NCBI RefSeq assembly: GCF_900547735.1
Contig: NZ_URHZ01000037.1
Coordinates: forward strand, 1-50,573
Length of the DNA: 50,573 nt
Reading direction: 5' to 3'
Source: an uncultured Clostridium sp.
GTDB lineage: Bacteria; Bacillota; Clostridia; Lachnospirales; Lachnospiraceae
Shown: positions 23,367 through 32,272 of the stretch, piece after piece
How the letters are laid out: each line of letters begins with the position of its first letter
Numbering within the stretch: the first letter of the stretch is position 1
Program-made: the position numbers and the translations under genes
Notes under the pieces: model-generated
Databases searched by the model: none
What the model was told of the DNA's origin: nothing
Seen by the model: the letters and a program-made list of their open reading frames with translations, nothing else

Positions 23367-24146
23367 ATGAATATACTTACTGGAATACTGATCCCCTTTA
23401 TCGGTACCACGGCAGGGGCAGCCTGCGTGTTCTTTTTAAAAGATCAGATAAAACCCGTTATACAGAAAACACTGCTGGGATTTGCCTCCGGTGTTATGGT
23501 TGCCGCCTCGGTGTGGTCGCTTTTAATACCGGCCATGGATATGTCTGAAGGGATGGGAAAACTGGCATTTATTCCGTCGGCGGTCGGCTTCCTGTTCGGA
23601 ATCGCATTTTTGCTTCTGATGGATAAACTGATTCCCCATCTCCATTTGAACAGTGACGAACCGGAGGGCACAAAAAGCAGTCTGAAAAAGACGACGATGC
23701 TGGTGCTGGCCGTGACGCTTCACAATATACCGGAGGGAATGGCGGTCGGCGTGGTATTTGCCGGACTGCTGGCCGAGAACAGCGGTATCACGATGGCGGG
23801 CGCCATGGCGCTGTCCATCGGTATTGCGATACAGAACTTCCCGGAGGGGGCGATCATTTCACTGCCCCTTAAATCCGAGGGCGGCAGCAGCCGCGGAAAG
23901 GCATTTTTCCTTGGAATGCTGTCGGGTATTGTAGAACCGGTGGGAGCGGTCCTGACAATCGCCATGTACCGTTTCATTGTGCCGGTGCTTCCTTATCTGC
24001 TGGCGTTTGCAGCAGGAGCCATGATTTACGTTGTAGTGGAGGAACTGATACCGGAATCGGCCGAGGGAGAACACTCCAACATGGGAACCATCGGATTCGC
24101 GGCAGGCTTTGTGATTATGATGATTCTGGATGTGGCGCTCGGATAA
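23367..24146 (+). CDS. ZIP-family divalent metal transporter
   Basis: 259 residues with about eight membrane helices. The metal-site motifs are HNIPEG (119-124, helix 4) and QNFPEG (156-161, helix 5), and a short polar loop with HLHLNSDEPEGTKSS lies between helices 3 and 4. ZIP proteins bring zinc, iron or manganese into the cytoplasm. The start has TATAGGAGGATAAACAG before it. Upstream control elements (Fur-like box, structured leader) suggest metal-dependent expression. A weak hairpin follows at 24153-24192. Confidence 0.92.
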   Translation: MNILTGILIPFIGTTAGAACVFFLKDQIKPVIQKTLLGFASGVMVAASVWSLLIPAMDMSEGMGKLAFIPSAVGFLFGIAFLLLMDKLIPHLHLNSDEPEGTKSSLKKTTMLVLAVTLHNIPEGMAVGVVFAGLLAENSGITMAGAMALSIGIAIQNFPEGAIISLPLKSEGGSSRGKAFFLGMLSGIVEPVGAVLTIAMYRFIVPVLPYLLAFAAGAMIYVVVEELIPESAEGEHSNMGTIGFAAGFVIMMILDVALG

Positions 24147-24272
24147 AACATGCCCCGGGATTTCCGTAAAAAACAGGTGAAATCATGCGGGGAAACACGT
24201 CCTGTATGAACGGTAACATCAGATCCGCTCCCGCATCATAAAGTAGAGTAAAGAAAGAACCGGAGGACTGTC

Positions 24273-25361
24273 ATGGCAACAGTCAGTCTCTGTATGATAG
24301 TAAAGAACGAGGAGAAGGTGCTGGGACGCTGCCTCGATTGTGCAAAGGAGATAGCAGACGAGATTATCATCGTAGATACGGGATCAAGCGACGGTACAAA
24401 GGAAATTGCATCAAAATACACCGATCAGATTTATGATTACGAATGGAAGGACGACTTCGCATCCGCAAGGAATTTTGCGTTTTCAAAGGCATCCATGGAT
24501 TACTGCATGTGGCTGGATGCGGATGATGTGATTCAGGAGAGCGAACAAAAGAAAATAAACGAACTGAAGAAACAACTGACGCCGGCAGATTCCGCTGTCA
24601 TGATGAAGTATGTAACTGCTTTTGACGACAGGGGAAAACCGGCGTTTTTATTTGACCGGGAACGTCTTCTCAGGAGAGAGGACGGATATCTCTGGAGCGG
24701 CCGCGTGCATGAGGCGGTTACGGTCAGGGGAAAAGTTATTTATTCCGATGCAATGATAGAACACCATTCCATAAAGAAAGAGTACAGTGAAAGAAACCTG
24801 AAAATCTATGAAAGAATGATAGCGGAAGGGGAGAAACTGGAACCGCGCCATCAGTTCTACTATGGACGGGAGTTGTATTACCATGGGAGAAATGAGGACG
24901 CGGTCGGAGTATTCGAGCAGTTTCTGGAAAACAGGGAAGGAGAGGCCTGGCTTGAAAATCTGGTGGACGCCTGCCGGTTCTGTGCCCTGTGCCTCTACGG
25001 CCTGGGAAGGGGGGAGGAGGCTCTTAAAAAACTTTTCCATACTTTTTCCCTCGATGTCCCCAGACCCCAGATTTGCTGTGACATTGGAAAACACTTCCTG
25101 GATGCAGGACGTTACAAGCAGTCGGAGTACTGGTACCGTCAGGCCATGCAGACATCCTATGAACCACTCCCGGGAGCCTTCGTGGAACCGGAGTACCGCG
25201 AGTTCGTGCCCGCCATCCAACTGGCTGTCTGCCTGGACCGCCAGGGGAAATACGTGGAAGCCGCAAGATACAACGATCTGGCCGCCTACTACAAACCCGA
25301 TTCGGAAGCAGTGAAACAGAACAGAATATACTTTGAGGGAAAAACAGCCGGAAAACAATAA
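24273..25361 (+). CDS. Family 2 glycosyltransferase with C-terminal TPR repeats (SunS-like)
   Basis: 362 residues. The N-terminal GT-A domain has SLCMIVKNEEKVLGRCLDCA at 5-24, IIIVDTGSSDGT at 31-42 and the metal-binding DAD in WLDADD (80-85). The C-terminal half (about 190-350) is helical with TPR-like units, e.g. YYHGRNEDAVGVFEQFL and AGRYKQSEYWYRQAM. This layout resembles SunS-type peptide S-glycosyltransferases and other protein glycosyltransferases, but no bacteriocin precursor is seen nearby, so the acceptor is unknown. The ribosome site is CCGGAGG. It appears to be a single-gene unit. Confidence 0.85.
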   Translation: MATVSLCMIVKNEEKVLGRCLDCAKEIADEIIIVDTGSSDGTKEIASKYTDQIYDYEWKDDFASARNFAFSKASMDYCMWLDADDVIQESEQKKINELKKQLTPADSAVMMKYVTAFDDRGKPAFLFDRERLLRREDGYLWSGRVHEAVTVRGKVIYSDAMIEHHSIKKEYSERNLKIYERMIAEGEKLEPRHQFYYGRELYYHGRNEDAVGVFEQFLENREGEAWLENLVDACRFCALCLYGLGRGEEALKKLFHTFSLDVPRPQICCDIGKHFLDAGRYKQSEYWYRQAMQTSYEPLPGAFVEPEYREFVPAIQLAVCLDRQGKYVEAARYNDLAAYYKPDSEAVKQNRIYFEGKTAGKQ

Positions 25362-25553
25362 GAACCATTTTTTCATACACCACGTCCCGACTTCCGGGTA
25401 TCGTCCGGGGATTTACCGGCGTGAGGGCGGGGCGTGGATAAAGCGTTGCGATGCACAGAAACGGCAAAATACGCGCGAAAACGCCTCGCGGGACATTACC
25501 TGTGAACAGTAACCGAATGGTAGCCCCGCCTCCTTATTTCTCAATTAAGAAAC

Positions 25554-25581
25554 TTGCAAAACCCATTTTTTTATGTAATAA
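25554..25581 (+). promoter_or_regulatory. Probable promoter of parE
   Basis: TTGCAA (25554-25559), 16 bp, TAATAA (25576-25581), 35 nt before the parE start. Both hexamers are partial matches. The rest of the 254-nt spacer (25362-25553) holds GC-rich sequence without a gene. Confidence 0.5.
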
Positions 25582-25615
25582 TAAGACAGATTAATACCAG
25601 ATCTGGAGGAATATC

Positions 25616-27535
25616 ATGGCAAAAACACAGTATGATGCGGACAGTATTACCGTCCTGGAAGGCCTGGAGGCGGTCCGCAAACGCCCCGGTATGTATATTG
25701 GAGGTGTCGGAACAAAGGGCCTGAATCATTTAATATACGAGATCGTGGACAACTCGGTGGACGAGCACCTGGCCGGGGAGTGTAACGATATCTGGGTCAC
25801 TCTGGAGGCGGACGGCTCCTGTACCGTGCGCGACAACGGCAGGGGAATCCCGGTGGAGATGCACAAAAAGGGAGTTTCAGCGGAAAGAATCGTACTCTCC
25901 ACCCTCCATGCGGGCGGAAAATTCGATAATAATGCGTATAAAACAAGCGGCGGTCTTCACGGAGTCGGTTCTTCCGTGGTGAACGCCCTTTCCGAGCATA
26001 TGGATGTGAGAGTGTACAAGAACGGCTGTATCCATCATGATGCCTATGAGAGAGGAATCCCCGTTATAAAACTGGAGGACGGCCTGCTTCCCGTTATCGG
26101 CAAGACGCGGGAGACGGGAACCAGGATTAACTTTAAGCCCGACGGAGAAATCTTTGAAAAGACGCGTTTCAAGGCGGACTGGCTGAAGAGCCGTCTTCAC
26201 GAGACCGCATACCTGAATCCCAAGTTATCCATTCACTATGAGAATAAAAGAGCAGGGGAAGCGGAGAAAATCACCTACAGTGAGCCGGAAGGCATCCTGG
26301 CTTACGTTAAGGAGCTAAACAGCACCAAGTCACCGGTCCACGAACCGTTTTATTTTAAAGGGACATCGGAGAACATTGAGGTGGAGGTGGCATTCCAGTT
26401 TGTGGATACATTTGAGGAAAATGTGCTGGGATTCTGCAACAATATTTTCACTCAGGAGGGCGGAACCCATCTGGTGGGATTCAAAACACGTTTTACCACG
26501 ATGATCAACAGTTACGCCAGGGAACTGGGGATTCTGAAGGACAAGGATTCCAATTTTACGGGCGCAGACACAAGAAACGGCATGACGGCCGTCATTGCGG
26601 TCAAGCATCCGGACCCGATTTTTGAGGGACAGACAAAGACAAAGCTGGCCAGCGCCGACTGTACGAAAGCCGTATTCAATGTGACGGGGGAAGAGCTGCA
26701 GTTATATTTCGACCGCAATCTGGAGGTGCTGAAGGCAATCATCGCCTGTGCGGAGAAGTCCGCCAAGATCAGGAAAGCGGAGGAAAAGGCCAAGACCAAC
26801 ATGCTGACAAAATCCAAATTTTCCTTTGACAGCAACGGTAAGCTGGCAAACTGCGAGAGCCGCGACGCAGAGAAATGTGAAATCTTCATTGTCGAGGGAG
26901 ATTCGGCCGGCGGCTCGGCCAAAATGGGCAGAAACCGTCAGTACCAGGCAATCCTTCCCATCCGCGGAAAGATCCTGAATGTGGAGAAGGCCACAATGGA
27001 CAAGGTTCTGGCCAATGCCGAGATCAAGACGATGATCAACACCTTCGGCTGCGGATTTTCGGAAGGCTACGGCAATGATTTCGATATCAGCAAGCTCCGT
27101 TATAACAAGATTATCCTGATGACGGATGCCGACGTGGACGGCAGCCATATCGATACGCTGCTTCTTACCTTCCTTTACCGCTTTATGCCGGATCTCATCA
27201 ACGACGGCCATGTCTATATTGCCATGCCGCCTCTGTTTAAAGTAATCCCGAAGAAGGGGGAGGAGGAATACCTCTACGATGAGAAGGCGCTGGAACGTTA
27301 CAGAAAGAAGCACGGGGGTGATTTTACCCTGCAGCGTTACAAAGGTCTCGGTGAGATGGACGCGGAGCAGCTCTGGGAAACGACGTTAAATCCGGAGACT
27401 AGAATCTTAAAGCGCGTTGAGATAGAAGATGCCAGAATGGCGTCCGAGATTACGGAGATGCTGATGGGAAGCGAGGTACCTCCAAGACGCCGGTTTATTT
27501 ATGAGCATGCCGATGAGGCGGAAATCGACGCATAA
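25616..27535 (+). CDS. parE: DNA topoisomerase IV subunit B (ParE-type ATPase)
   Basis: 639 residues. The GHKL ATPase domain shows EIVDNSVDEHLAG, VRDNGRGIPVEMH and TSGGLHGVGSSVVNALS. The TOPRIM part has EGDSAGGSA (427-435), ILPIRGKILNVEKA and DADVDGSH (504-511), the magnesium site. With ParC it decatenates chromosomes using ATP. GyrB and ParE are hard to separate by eye; I favour ParE because its partner lacks a GyrA box and because no dnaA/recF/oriC genes surround it. TCTGGAGGAATATC precedes the start; parC follows after 95 nt. Confidence 0.85.
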   Translation: MAKTQYDADSITVLEGLEAVRKRPGMYIGGVGTKGLNHLIYEIVDNSVDEHLAGECNDIWVTLEADGSCTVRDNGRGIPVEMHKKGVSAERIVLSTLHAGGKFDNNAYKTSGGLHGVGSSVVNALSEHMDVRVYKNGCIHHDAYERGIPVIKLEDGLLPVIGKTRETGTRINFKPDGEIFEKTRFKADWLKSRLHETAYLNPKLSIHYENKRAGEAEKITYSEPEGILAYVKELNSTKSPVHEPFYFKGTSENIEVEVAFQFVDTFEENVLGFCNNIFTQEGGTHLVGFKTRFTTMINSYARELGILKDKDSNFTGADTRNGMTAVIAVKHPDPIFEGQTKTKLASADCTKAVFNVTGEELQLYFDRNLEVLKAIIACAEKSAKIRKAEEKAKTNMLTKSKFSFDSNGKLANCESRDAEKCEIFIVEGDSAGGSAKMGRNRQYQAILPIRGKILNVEKATMDKVLANAEIKTMINTFGCGFSEGYGNDFDISKLRYNKIILMTDADVDGSHIDTLLLTFLYRFMPDLINDGHVYIAMPPLFKVIPKKGEEEYLYDEKALERYRKKHGGDFTLQRYKGLGEMDAEQLWETTLNPETRILKRVEIEDARMASEITEMLMGSEVPPRRRFIYEHADEAEIDA

Positions 27536-27630
27536 ACGGGGCGCTTCGGCCGGGCGTGCGGCGGATCAGGCTTTACATGGCCGTGATAATACCCGGTGAA
27601 AACAGAAAATTGCAGGAGATAGAATAAAGA

Positions 27631-29871
27631 ATGGCTGAGAAGATAATCACAACGGAATACTCGGAAGAGATGCAGCGCAGTTATATGAACTACTCCATGA
27701 GTGTCATTACGGCCAGGGCCATCCCGGATGCCAGGGACGGTCTGAAACCGGTACAGCGCCGCGTGCTTTATGATATGAGCGAGCTGCGTCTGGGGCATGA
27801 CAAGCCTCACAGAAAATCGGCCCGTATCGTCGGCGACACGATGGGTAAATACCATCCCCACGGGGACAGCTCCATCTATGAAACACTGGTTGTCATGTCC
27901 CAGGTCTTTAAGAAGGGAATGCCGCTTGTCAACGGCCACGGCAACTTCGGTTCCATCGAGGGAGACGGAGCCGCCGCCATGCGGTATACGGAGGCGAGAC
28001 TGGAGAAATTTGCAGAAGAAGTATATTTAAAGGACCTGGATAAGACGGTAGACTTTGTGCCCAACTACGACGAGACGGAGAAGGAACCGGAAGTTCTTCC
28101 CGTACGTGTTCCCAACCTCCTGATCAACGGCGCGGAGGGAATTGCCGTAGGTATGAGCACCAGCATTCCGCCCCATAATCTCGGGGAGGTGGTCGATACG
28201 GTCATGGCTTATATCGACAATCCGGACAGCACGACGGGAGAGCTTTTAAATATCCTTCACGGCCCCGATTTTCCGACGGGAGGCATCATCGCCAATAAGA
28301 GCGAGCTCCTGGATATCTATGAGACGGGAAGCGGACGCATTAAGCTCCGCGCAAAGCTGGATGTGGAGCTGGGCAAGAGGCGCGTGGACAAGGACAAGCT
28401 GATTATCACCGAGATACCGTATACGATGATCGGCGCCGGAATCAACAAATGCCTGGTAGACATTGCCGATCTGGTGGAGTCCAAGAAGCTCACCGACGTG
28501 GTCGACATTTCCAACCAGTCCAATAAAGAGGGCATCCGTATCGTCTTAGAGCTTAAAAAAGACGCAGACATAGAAAAAATCAAGAATATCCTTTACAAGA
28601 AAACAAAGCTGGAGGACACTTTCGGAGTCAATATGCTGGCCATCGCCGGAGGCCGGCCTGAGACACTGAGTTTAAAGGGAATCCTCAAAAACTACCTGGA
28701 TTTCCAGTATGAGAATAACACAAGAAAATACAATGTACTCCTGGAAAAAGAGCTGGAAAAGAAGGAAATTAAGGAAGGCCTGATCAAGGCCTGCGATGTG
28801 ATCGATCTGATTATCGCAATCCTCAGAGGCTCAAAGAACCTGAAGGACGCCAAGGCCTGCCTGATGAACGGCGATATTTCCAACATTAAATTCCGCGTGC
28901 CGGGATTTGAGGAGGACGCAAAACAGCTTCATTTTACCGAGAAACAGGCATCCGCAATCCTGGAGATGAGACTGTATAAACTGATCGGTCTTGAGATTAT
29001 GGCTCTTGAGAAGGAATACAAAGAGACACTTAAAAAGATCCGGGAATATGAAAAAATCCTTTCCAGCAAAATCACAATGGATGATGTGATCAAGAAAGAC
29101 CTGGAAGGAATCAAGGCAGAGTTTGCAACGCCGAGAAGAACCCTGCTCGAGGACGGCAAGGAGGCGGTCTATGATGAGACGGCCGTGGAAATCCGGGAAG
29201 TCGTCTTTATCATGGACCGGTTCGGCTACAGCAAGCTGATAGACAAAGCCACTTACGACAGAAACCAGGAGACGGTAGACGGGGAGAATCCATACGTCAT
29301 CCCATGCCTGAATACCGATAAGATCTGTCTTTTTACGGACACAGGCCTTCTGCACCAGGTAAAGGCGTCCGACATTCCGTACGGAAAGATGAGAGACAAG
29401 GGAACTCCAATCGACAACCTGTGCAAATTCGATGGAACAAAGGAACGGCCTATTTTTATCATCAATGCGTCGGCGCTGCTTGGCAGACGCCTGCTCTTTG
29501 CAACGAAAGGAGCGATGGTAAAACTCGTTCCGGGCGAAGAATTCGAGACAAACAACCGAATGGTGGCGGCCACAAAGCTGCAGGAGGGCGATATGGTAAT
29601 CAGTATCCAGCTTACCGACGGCAAAACGGAAGCTGTCCTGCAGACCACAAACGGTGTATTCCTGCGCTTTGACCTGGAAGAAATTTCAACCCTGAAAAAG
29701 AACTCCAAGGGCGTGCGCGGCATTAAACTGGGACGCGGGGAAGAACTGGAAGAAGTCTACCTCCTGGGCGCAGACGGCGAGCCGACCGTGATGTACAAAG
29801 AAAAGCAGGTACATTTAAACCGGCTGAAGATAGGAAAGAGAGACGGAAAAGGGAGCAAGGTCAGACTTTAA
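27631..29871 (+). CDS. parC: DNA topoisomerase IV subunit A (ParC-type)
   Basis: 746 residues. The catalytic tyrosine is Tyr119 in AAMRYTEARL. The quinolone region HPHGDSSIYETL places Ser at 80 and Glu at 84, the same numbering and residues as wild-type E. coli ParC. The C-terminal beta-pinwheel (about 530-746) begins VFIMDRFGYSKLIDKATY and lacks the GyrA box QRRGGKG at the expected place, supporting ParC over GyrA. Central coiled-coil like helices (about 450-490) fit the gate region. It probably shares a transcript with parE and ends in a strong terminator. Confidence 0.87.
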   Translation: MAEKIITTEYSEEMQRSYMNYSMSVITARAIPDARDGLKPVQRRVLYDMSELRLGHDKPHRKSARIVGDTMGKYHPHGDSSIYETLVVMSQVFKKGMPLVNGHGNFGSIEGDGAAAMRYTEARLEKFAEEVYLKDLDKTVDFVPNYDETEKEPEVLPVRVPNLLINGAEGIAVGMSTSIPPHNLGEVVDTVMAYIDNPDSTTGELLNILHGPDFPTGGIIANKSELLDIYETGSGRIKLRAKLDVELGKRRVDKDKLIITEIPYTMIGAGINKCLVDIADLVESKKLTDVVDISNQSNKEGIRIVLELKKDADIEKIKNILYKKTKLEDTFGVNMLAIAGGRPETLSLKGILKNYLDFQYENNTRKYNVLLEKELEKKEIKEGLIKACDVIDLIIAILRGSKNLKDAKACLMNGDISNIKFRVPGFEEDAKQLHFTEKQASAILEMRLYKLIGLEIMALEKEYKETLKKIREYEKILSSKITMDDVIKKDLEGIKAEFATPRRTLLEDGKEAVYDETAVEIREVVFIMDRFGYSKLIDKATYDRNQETVDGENPYVIPCLNTDKICLFTDTGLLHQVKASDIPYGKMRDKGTPIDNLCKFDGTKERPIFIINASALLGRRLLFATKGAMVKLVPGEEFETNNRMVAATKLQEGDMVISIQLTDGKTEAVLQTTNGVFLRFDLEEISTLKKNSKGVRGIKLGRGEELEEVYLLGADGEPTVMYKEKQVHLNRLKIGKRDGKGSKVRL

Positions 29872-29884
29872 TACTAATTTAAGG

Positions 29885-29934
29885 CTGAACTGCCGATTTC
29901 CAAGGGCTAAAGCCCCTGGAAATCGGCAGTTCAG
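29885..29934. repeat. Long near-perfect hairpin after parC
   Basis: About 21 bp of stem (29885-29906 with 29913-29934, one bulged base) around a CTAAAG loop, starting 14 nt after the parC stop. No T-run follows directly; a separate terminator comes next. It may protect the mRNA 3' end, be an RNase III site or be a small palindromic repeat. Confidence 0.65.
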
Positions 29935-29946
29935 GTCAACAGTCCG

Positions 29947-29981
29947 ACGGCTGCATGCTTACAAAGCACGCAGCCGTTTTT
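29947..29981 (+). terminator. Rho-independent terminator of parE-parC
   Basis: ACGGCTGCATGCT (29947-29959) and AGCACGCAGCCGT (29965-29977) pair at 12 of 13 positions, with a five-base T-run after it. It ends 44 nt before the convergent hypothetical gene. Confidence 0.85.
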
Positions 29982-30024
29982 ATGATGAATTCAAAATAGC
30001 ACCACTCAATCTGGAATGAAATCG

Positions 30025-30525
30025 CTATCTGACAAAGGTCAGAGTCAGGTATTTTATTTTCCAGGTACCCTTTACCCGTACGATACGGATTTTGGCATTC
30101 CATGTCTGAGTATAGGCGCTTCCGTCCGCGGAGACATAATCGGCTTTGACAACACCGAAGAAACTGATATCATCAGGCAACGTCTGCAGCCGTTCCACCT
30201 CGATACCGCTGCTTTTCAGGCGGCCTCCTTTCGGGTTCGATCTGAAAAAGGTAAGGAAGGTTCCATCCCGAACGGCCATATCAAAGGCCTCCTCCGTTAA
30301 ATCGGGCCGGTATCTCTGCTCACAGTGTTCAAGAAACGTTTCCGGTTCCAAATCCGGGCTGTCGGTGAAAAGCGATTCAATTTTTGAATCAGTGGTAATG
30401 CTCAATAAAATATTCTTAGCCATTCTGTCGGGGGCGTGCCTGTGATAGTATATGCCTGCGGCAATGGCTAAAAGGCTGCAAACTAATATGAAAAAAACTG
30501 CAATTTTTTTATGCCGGATTGCCAT
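30025..30525 (-). CDS. Membrane-anchored protein of unknown function
   Basis: About 166 residues from ATG 30525. A basic start (MAIRHKK) leads to one hydrophobic helix (about 9-29) and then an extracytoplasmic domain of some 135 residues, alpha/beta with a C-terminal ADYVSADGSAYTQTWNAKIR strand region. This resembles small anchored proteins with an NTF2-like or DUF4878-type fold, but that is a guess. The start is uncertain: alternative ATGs at 30549 and 30534 are in frame, and a GGGGG lies rather close to 30525. Confidence 0.6.
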   Translation of the reverse strand: MAIRHKKIAVFFILVCSLLAIAAGIYYHRHAPDRMAKNILLSITTDSKIESLFTDSPDLEPETFLEHCEQRYRPDLTEEAFDMAVRDGTFLTFFRSNPKGGRLKSSGIEVERLQTLPDDISFFGVVKADYVSADGSAYTQTWNAKIRIVRVKGTWKIKYLTLTFVR

Positions 30526-30641
30526 CACCCCCATTTCACAAATGATCATTCTTTAAAAGCGTTGTTTCTTGTTCCGCAATTGCCTGACACCATGCCGTTA
30601 CAATGAAATGCTGCACATAGAAACCGTCAACAAACCGTGAA

Positions 30642-31481
30642 TTATACCTTCTCTACAGGAATCCATATCTCACTATAGTTGTCATCCGGATTTTCACATG
30701 GCGGTGTATACATCTCGATATTATAGTTACCCGCAATCTTATACGCCTTGCAGGACGGCAGCCATTCGCTCCATATCCTTGTATTCACATCCTGCAGCGC
30801 ATTCGGCAAGGCGCCGTGGCAGGGGAAGATAGCCCATGTACATGCCGGAATGACTTTCGTTACATAACCCTCCGGAACCTCATTCCATGGAATGTAATTA
30901 TCGGCAATCATGTACTCAAAGTCCTTCCCTTCATCGTCCAGACATACCCCGAACATTCCGCATACGGTTTTGCATCCGCCGCTTTCCTTATGTTCCGTCC
31001 AAAACCTGGGAATCTCTTTATAAGAAGTCTCCATATTAAATCTGCGCAACATTCCCATTACTGTAAACTGTGCCTTTTCGGCAATCCTGTACTCCAACAT
31101 AGTACCGCCCTCCAATGTGAGTTTAATTTTCAGCGGTGCAAAAGAATTCAGCTTACTTCCTTTTTCTCTTGCTGCGGAAGGACTGATTCCATGAAACTTC
31201 GTAAATGCCCTGGCAAAGCTGTCCGGCGAATCATAGCCATATTTCAGTGCGGCATCAATCACCTTGATATCGGTAGAGCAAAGCTCCTGCGCAGCAAGCG
31301 TCAGCCGCCGGTTCCTTATATACTCGCCGACCGTAAAGCCGCATAATACATGGAAGATTTTCTGAAAATAAAAACTGGACACATGCGCCTTATCTGCAAT
31401 TTCACTAATACTGATATCTCCAGTCAAATTCTCTTCAATATATGCAATCGCATTAGTGATGCCGTCATTCCAACCATTCAT
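30642..31481 (-). CDS. AraC-family regulator with GyrI-like effector domain
   Basis: 279 residues. The N-terminal 105 carry two AraC HTH motifs (ISISEIADKAHVSSFYFQKI and KVIDAALKYGYDSPDSFARAF followed by HGISPSAAR). The remainder (about 125-279) is a GyrI/BmrR-type small-molecule domain, with GNYNIEMYTPP and SEIWIPVEKV near the end. This Rob/SoxS-like layout usually senses drugs or metabolites. I chose ATG 31481, preceded by GAAGGAGGACATTGT, over an upstream in-frame start at 31595. No neighbouring target is evident. Confidence 0.88.
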   Translation of the reverse strand: MNGWNDGITNAIAYIEENLTGDISISEIADKAHVSSFYFQKIFHVLCGFTVGEYIRNRRLTLAAQELCSTDIKVIDAALKYGYDSPDSFARAFTKFHGISPSAAREKGSKLNSFAPLKIKLTLEGGTMLEYRIAEKAQFTVMGMLRRFNMETSYKEIPRFWTEHKESGGCKTVCGMFGVCLDDEGKDFEYMIADNYIPWNEVPEGYVTKVIPACTWAIFPCHGALPNALQDVNTRIWSEWLPSCKAYKIAGNYNIEMYTPPCENPDDNYSEIWIPVEKV

Positions 31482-32177
31482 ACAATGTCCTCCTTCGTTG
31501 TCCGCTGTAACTATATTATATAAACAACAACGTCCGCCTGCCCGACTCTTATTGTCTTCTTCTGTCGGACAGCCCGGCCCATCATCAACCATCAAAATAT
31601 CTCTGTCTTAACAATATTTTACCATCATTCCAACCGTTTGTGTAAACAACATCCGTCATCATAGAAAAAACGAAAAAATTTCATCCAAGCCCCATAAAAA
31701 ATGCCTAACATCCTTCCTAACCCGGCCTTCCCCCGGCACTCAAAAAAACGTAGTGCCCGCGACAATACCACCGCCCACTTGAAAAAACAGAACAATTCAG
31801 CCGCCGCAAGCCAGAGTCAGGAATGGTGATGTAATTGGATAAGTGCGACCTCATCTACTCCGATGGAAGTAACCTCCGGATCATCTGGCAGCTGGAACCG
31901 GCTGCCTTCAGCGCTTATTGTAATGAAGATGACGGCAGAGGATACGGAGGCGCAGGTTCAGGCCTGGTTTGCTATGGATGAGAGACGGGATGAGCTGGGC
32001 TTAGTCTGTTACCATTGGCGCGGAGCGGGGGCATTAGAGCAACGCTAAAAAACGCTTCCTCATATTTAAAATTTCTTTTCATTCTAAATATTAATTCGAT
32101 TGCAATCCTTTGCAAATAAAAAATGAATTGTGAAAATAAACCAAAAATCCAAATAAGATTCTGTAGATATTTGACAA
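31482..32177. other. Long intergenic region without a convincing gene
   Basis: About 700 nt between the divergent AraC and kinase genes. It contains short open frames near 31863-32048 and an overlapping one (31828-31975) in another frame, but neither has a ribosome site or motif. On the minus strand a TATAAT occurs near 31515 without a good -35. The last 110 nt are AT-rich and lead into the kinase promoter. It may hold remains of a lost gene; I see nothing firm. Confidence 0.5.
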
Positions 32178-32206
32178 TTGAAACTTGCGATTACTTGCGA
32201 TATAAT
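32178..32206 (+). promoter_or_regulatory. Promoter of the sugar/polyol island with direct repeats in the spacer
   Basis: TTGAAA (32178-32183), 17 bp, TATAAT (32201-32206). ACTTGCGAT occurs twice in tandem, 10 bp apart, within 32183-32201, covering the whole spacer. Such helically phased repeats are a plausible operator for the island's DeoR-type regulator. A TTGACA also occurs at 32171, but 24 bp from the -10 is too far. Confidence 0.6.
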
Positions 32207-32272
32207 TCAAATAACAGAAAATAACAAGTATAGAACTTGGATAACAAAGTTTAAGTGATCGGGAGGAAGCAG

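Noticed and set aside
25441..25520. Possible third copy of the dispersed repeat (AAAACGCCTCGCGGGA)
   Set aside because: Only a short, imperfect similarity to the GC-rich block and none to the ATAGGAAATTA part; too weak to call without a genome search.
25616..29871. gyrB-gyrA as the name of the topoisomerase pair
   Set aside because: The A subunit lacks a GyrA box, its QRDR numbering matches ParC, and no origin-associated genes are nearby. Topoisomerase IV fits better, although GyrB and ParE cannot be separated with certainty by eye.
31828..32048. Two overlapping short open frames in the AraC-kinase spacer
   Set aside because: Neither has a ribosome site, motif or conserved-looking composition; at most a remnant.
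32171..32206. TTGACA at 32171 paired with TATAAT at 32201
   Set aside because: The spacing is 24 bp; TTGAAA at 32178 with 17 bp is the better pair.
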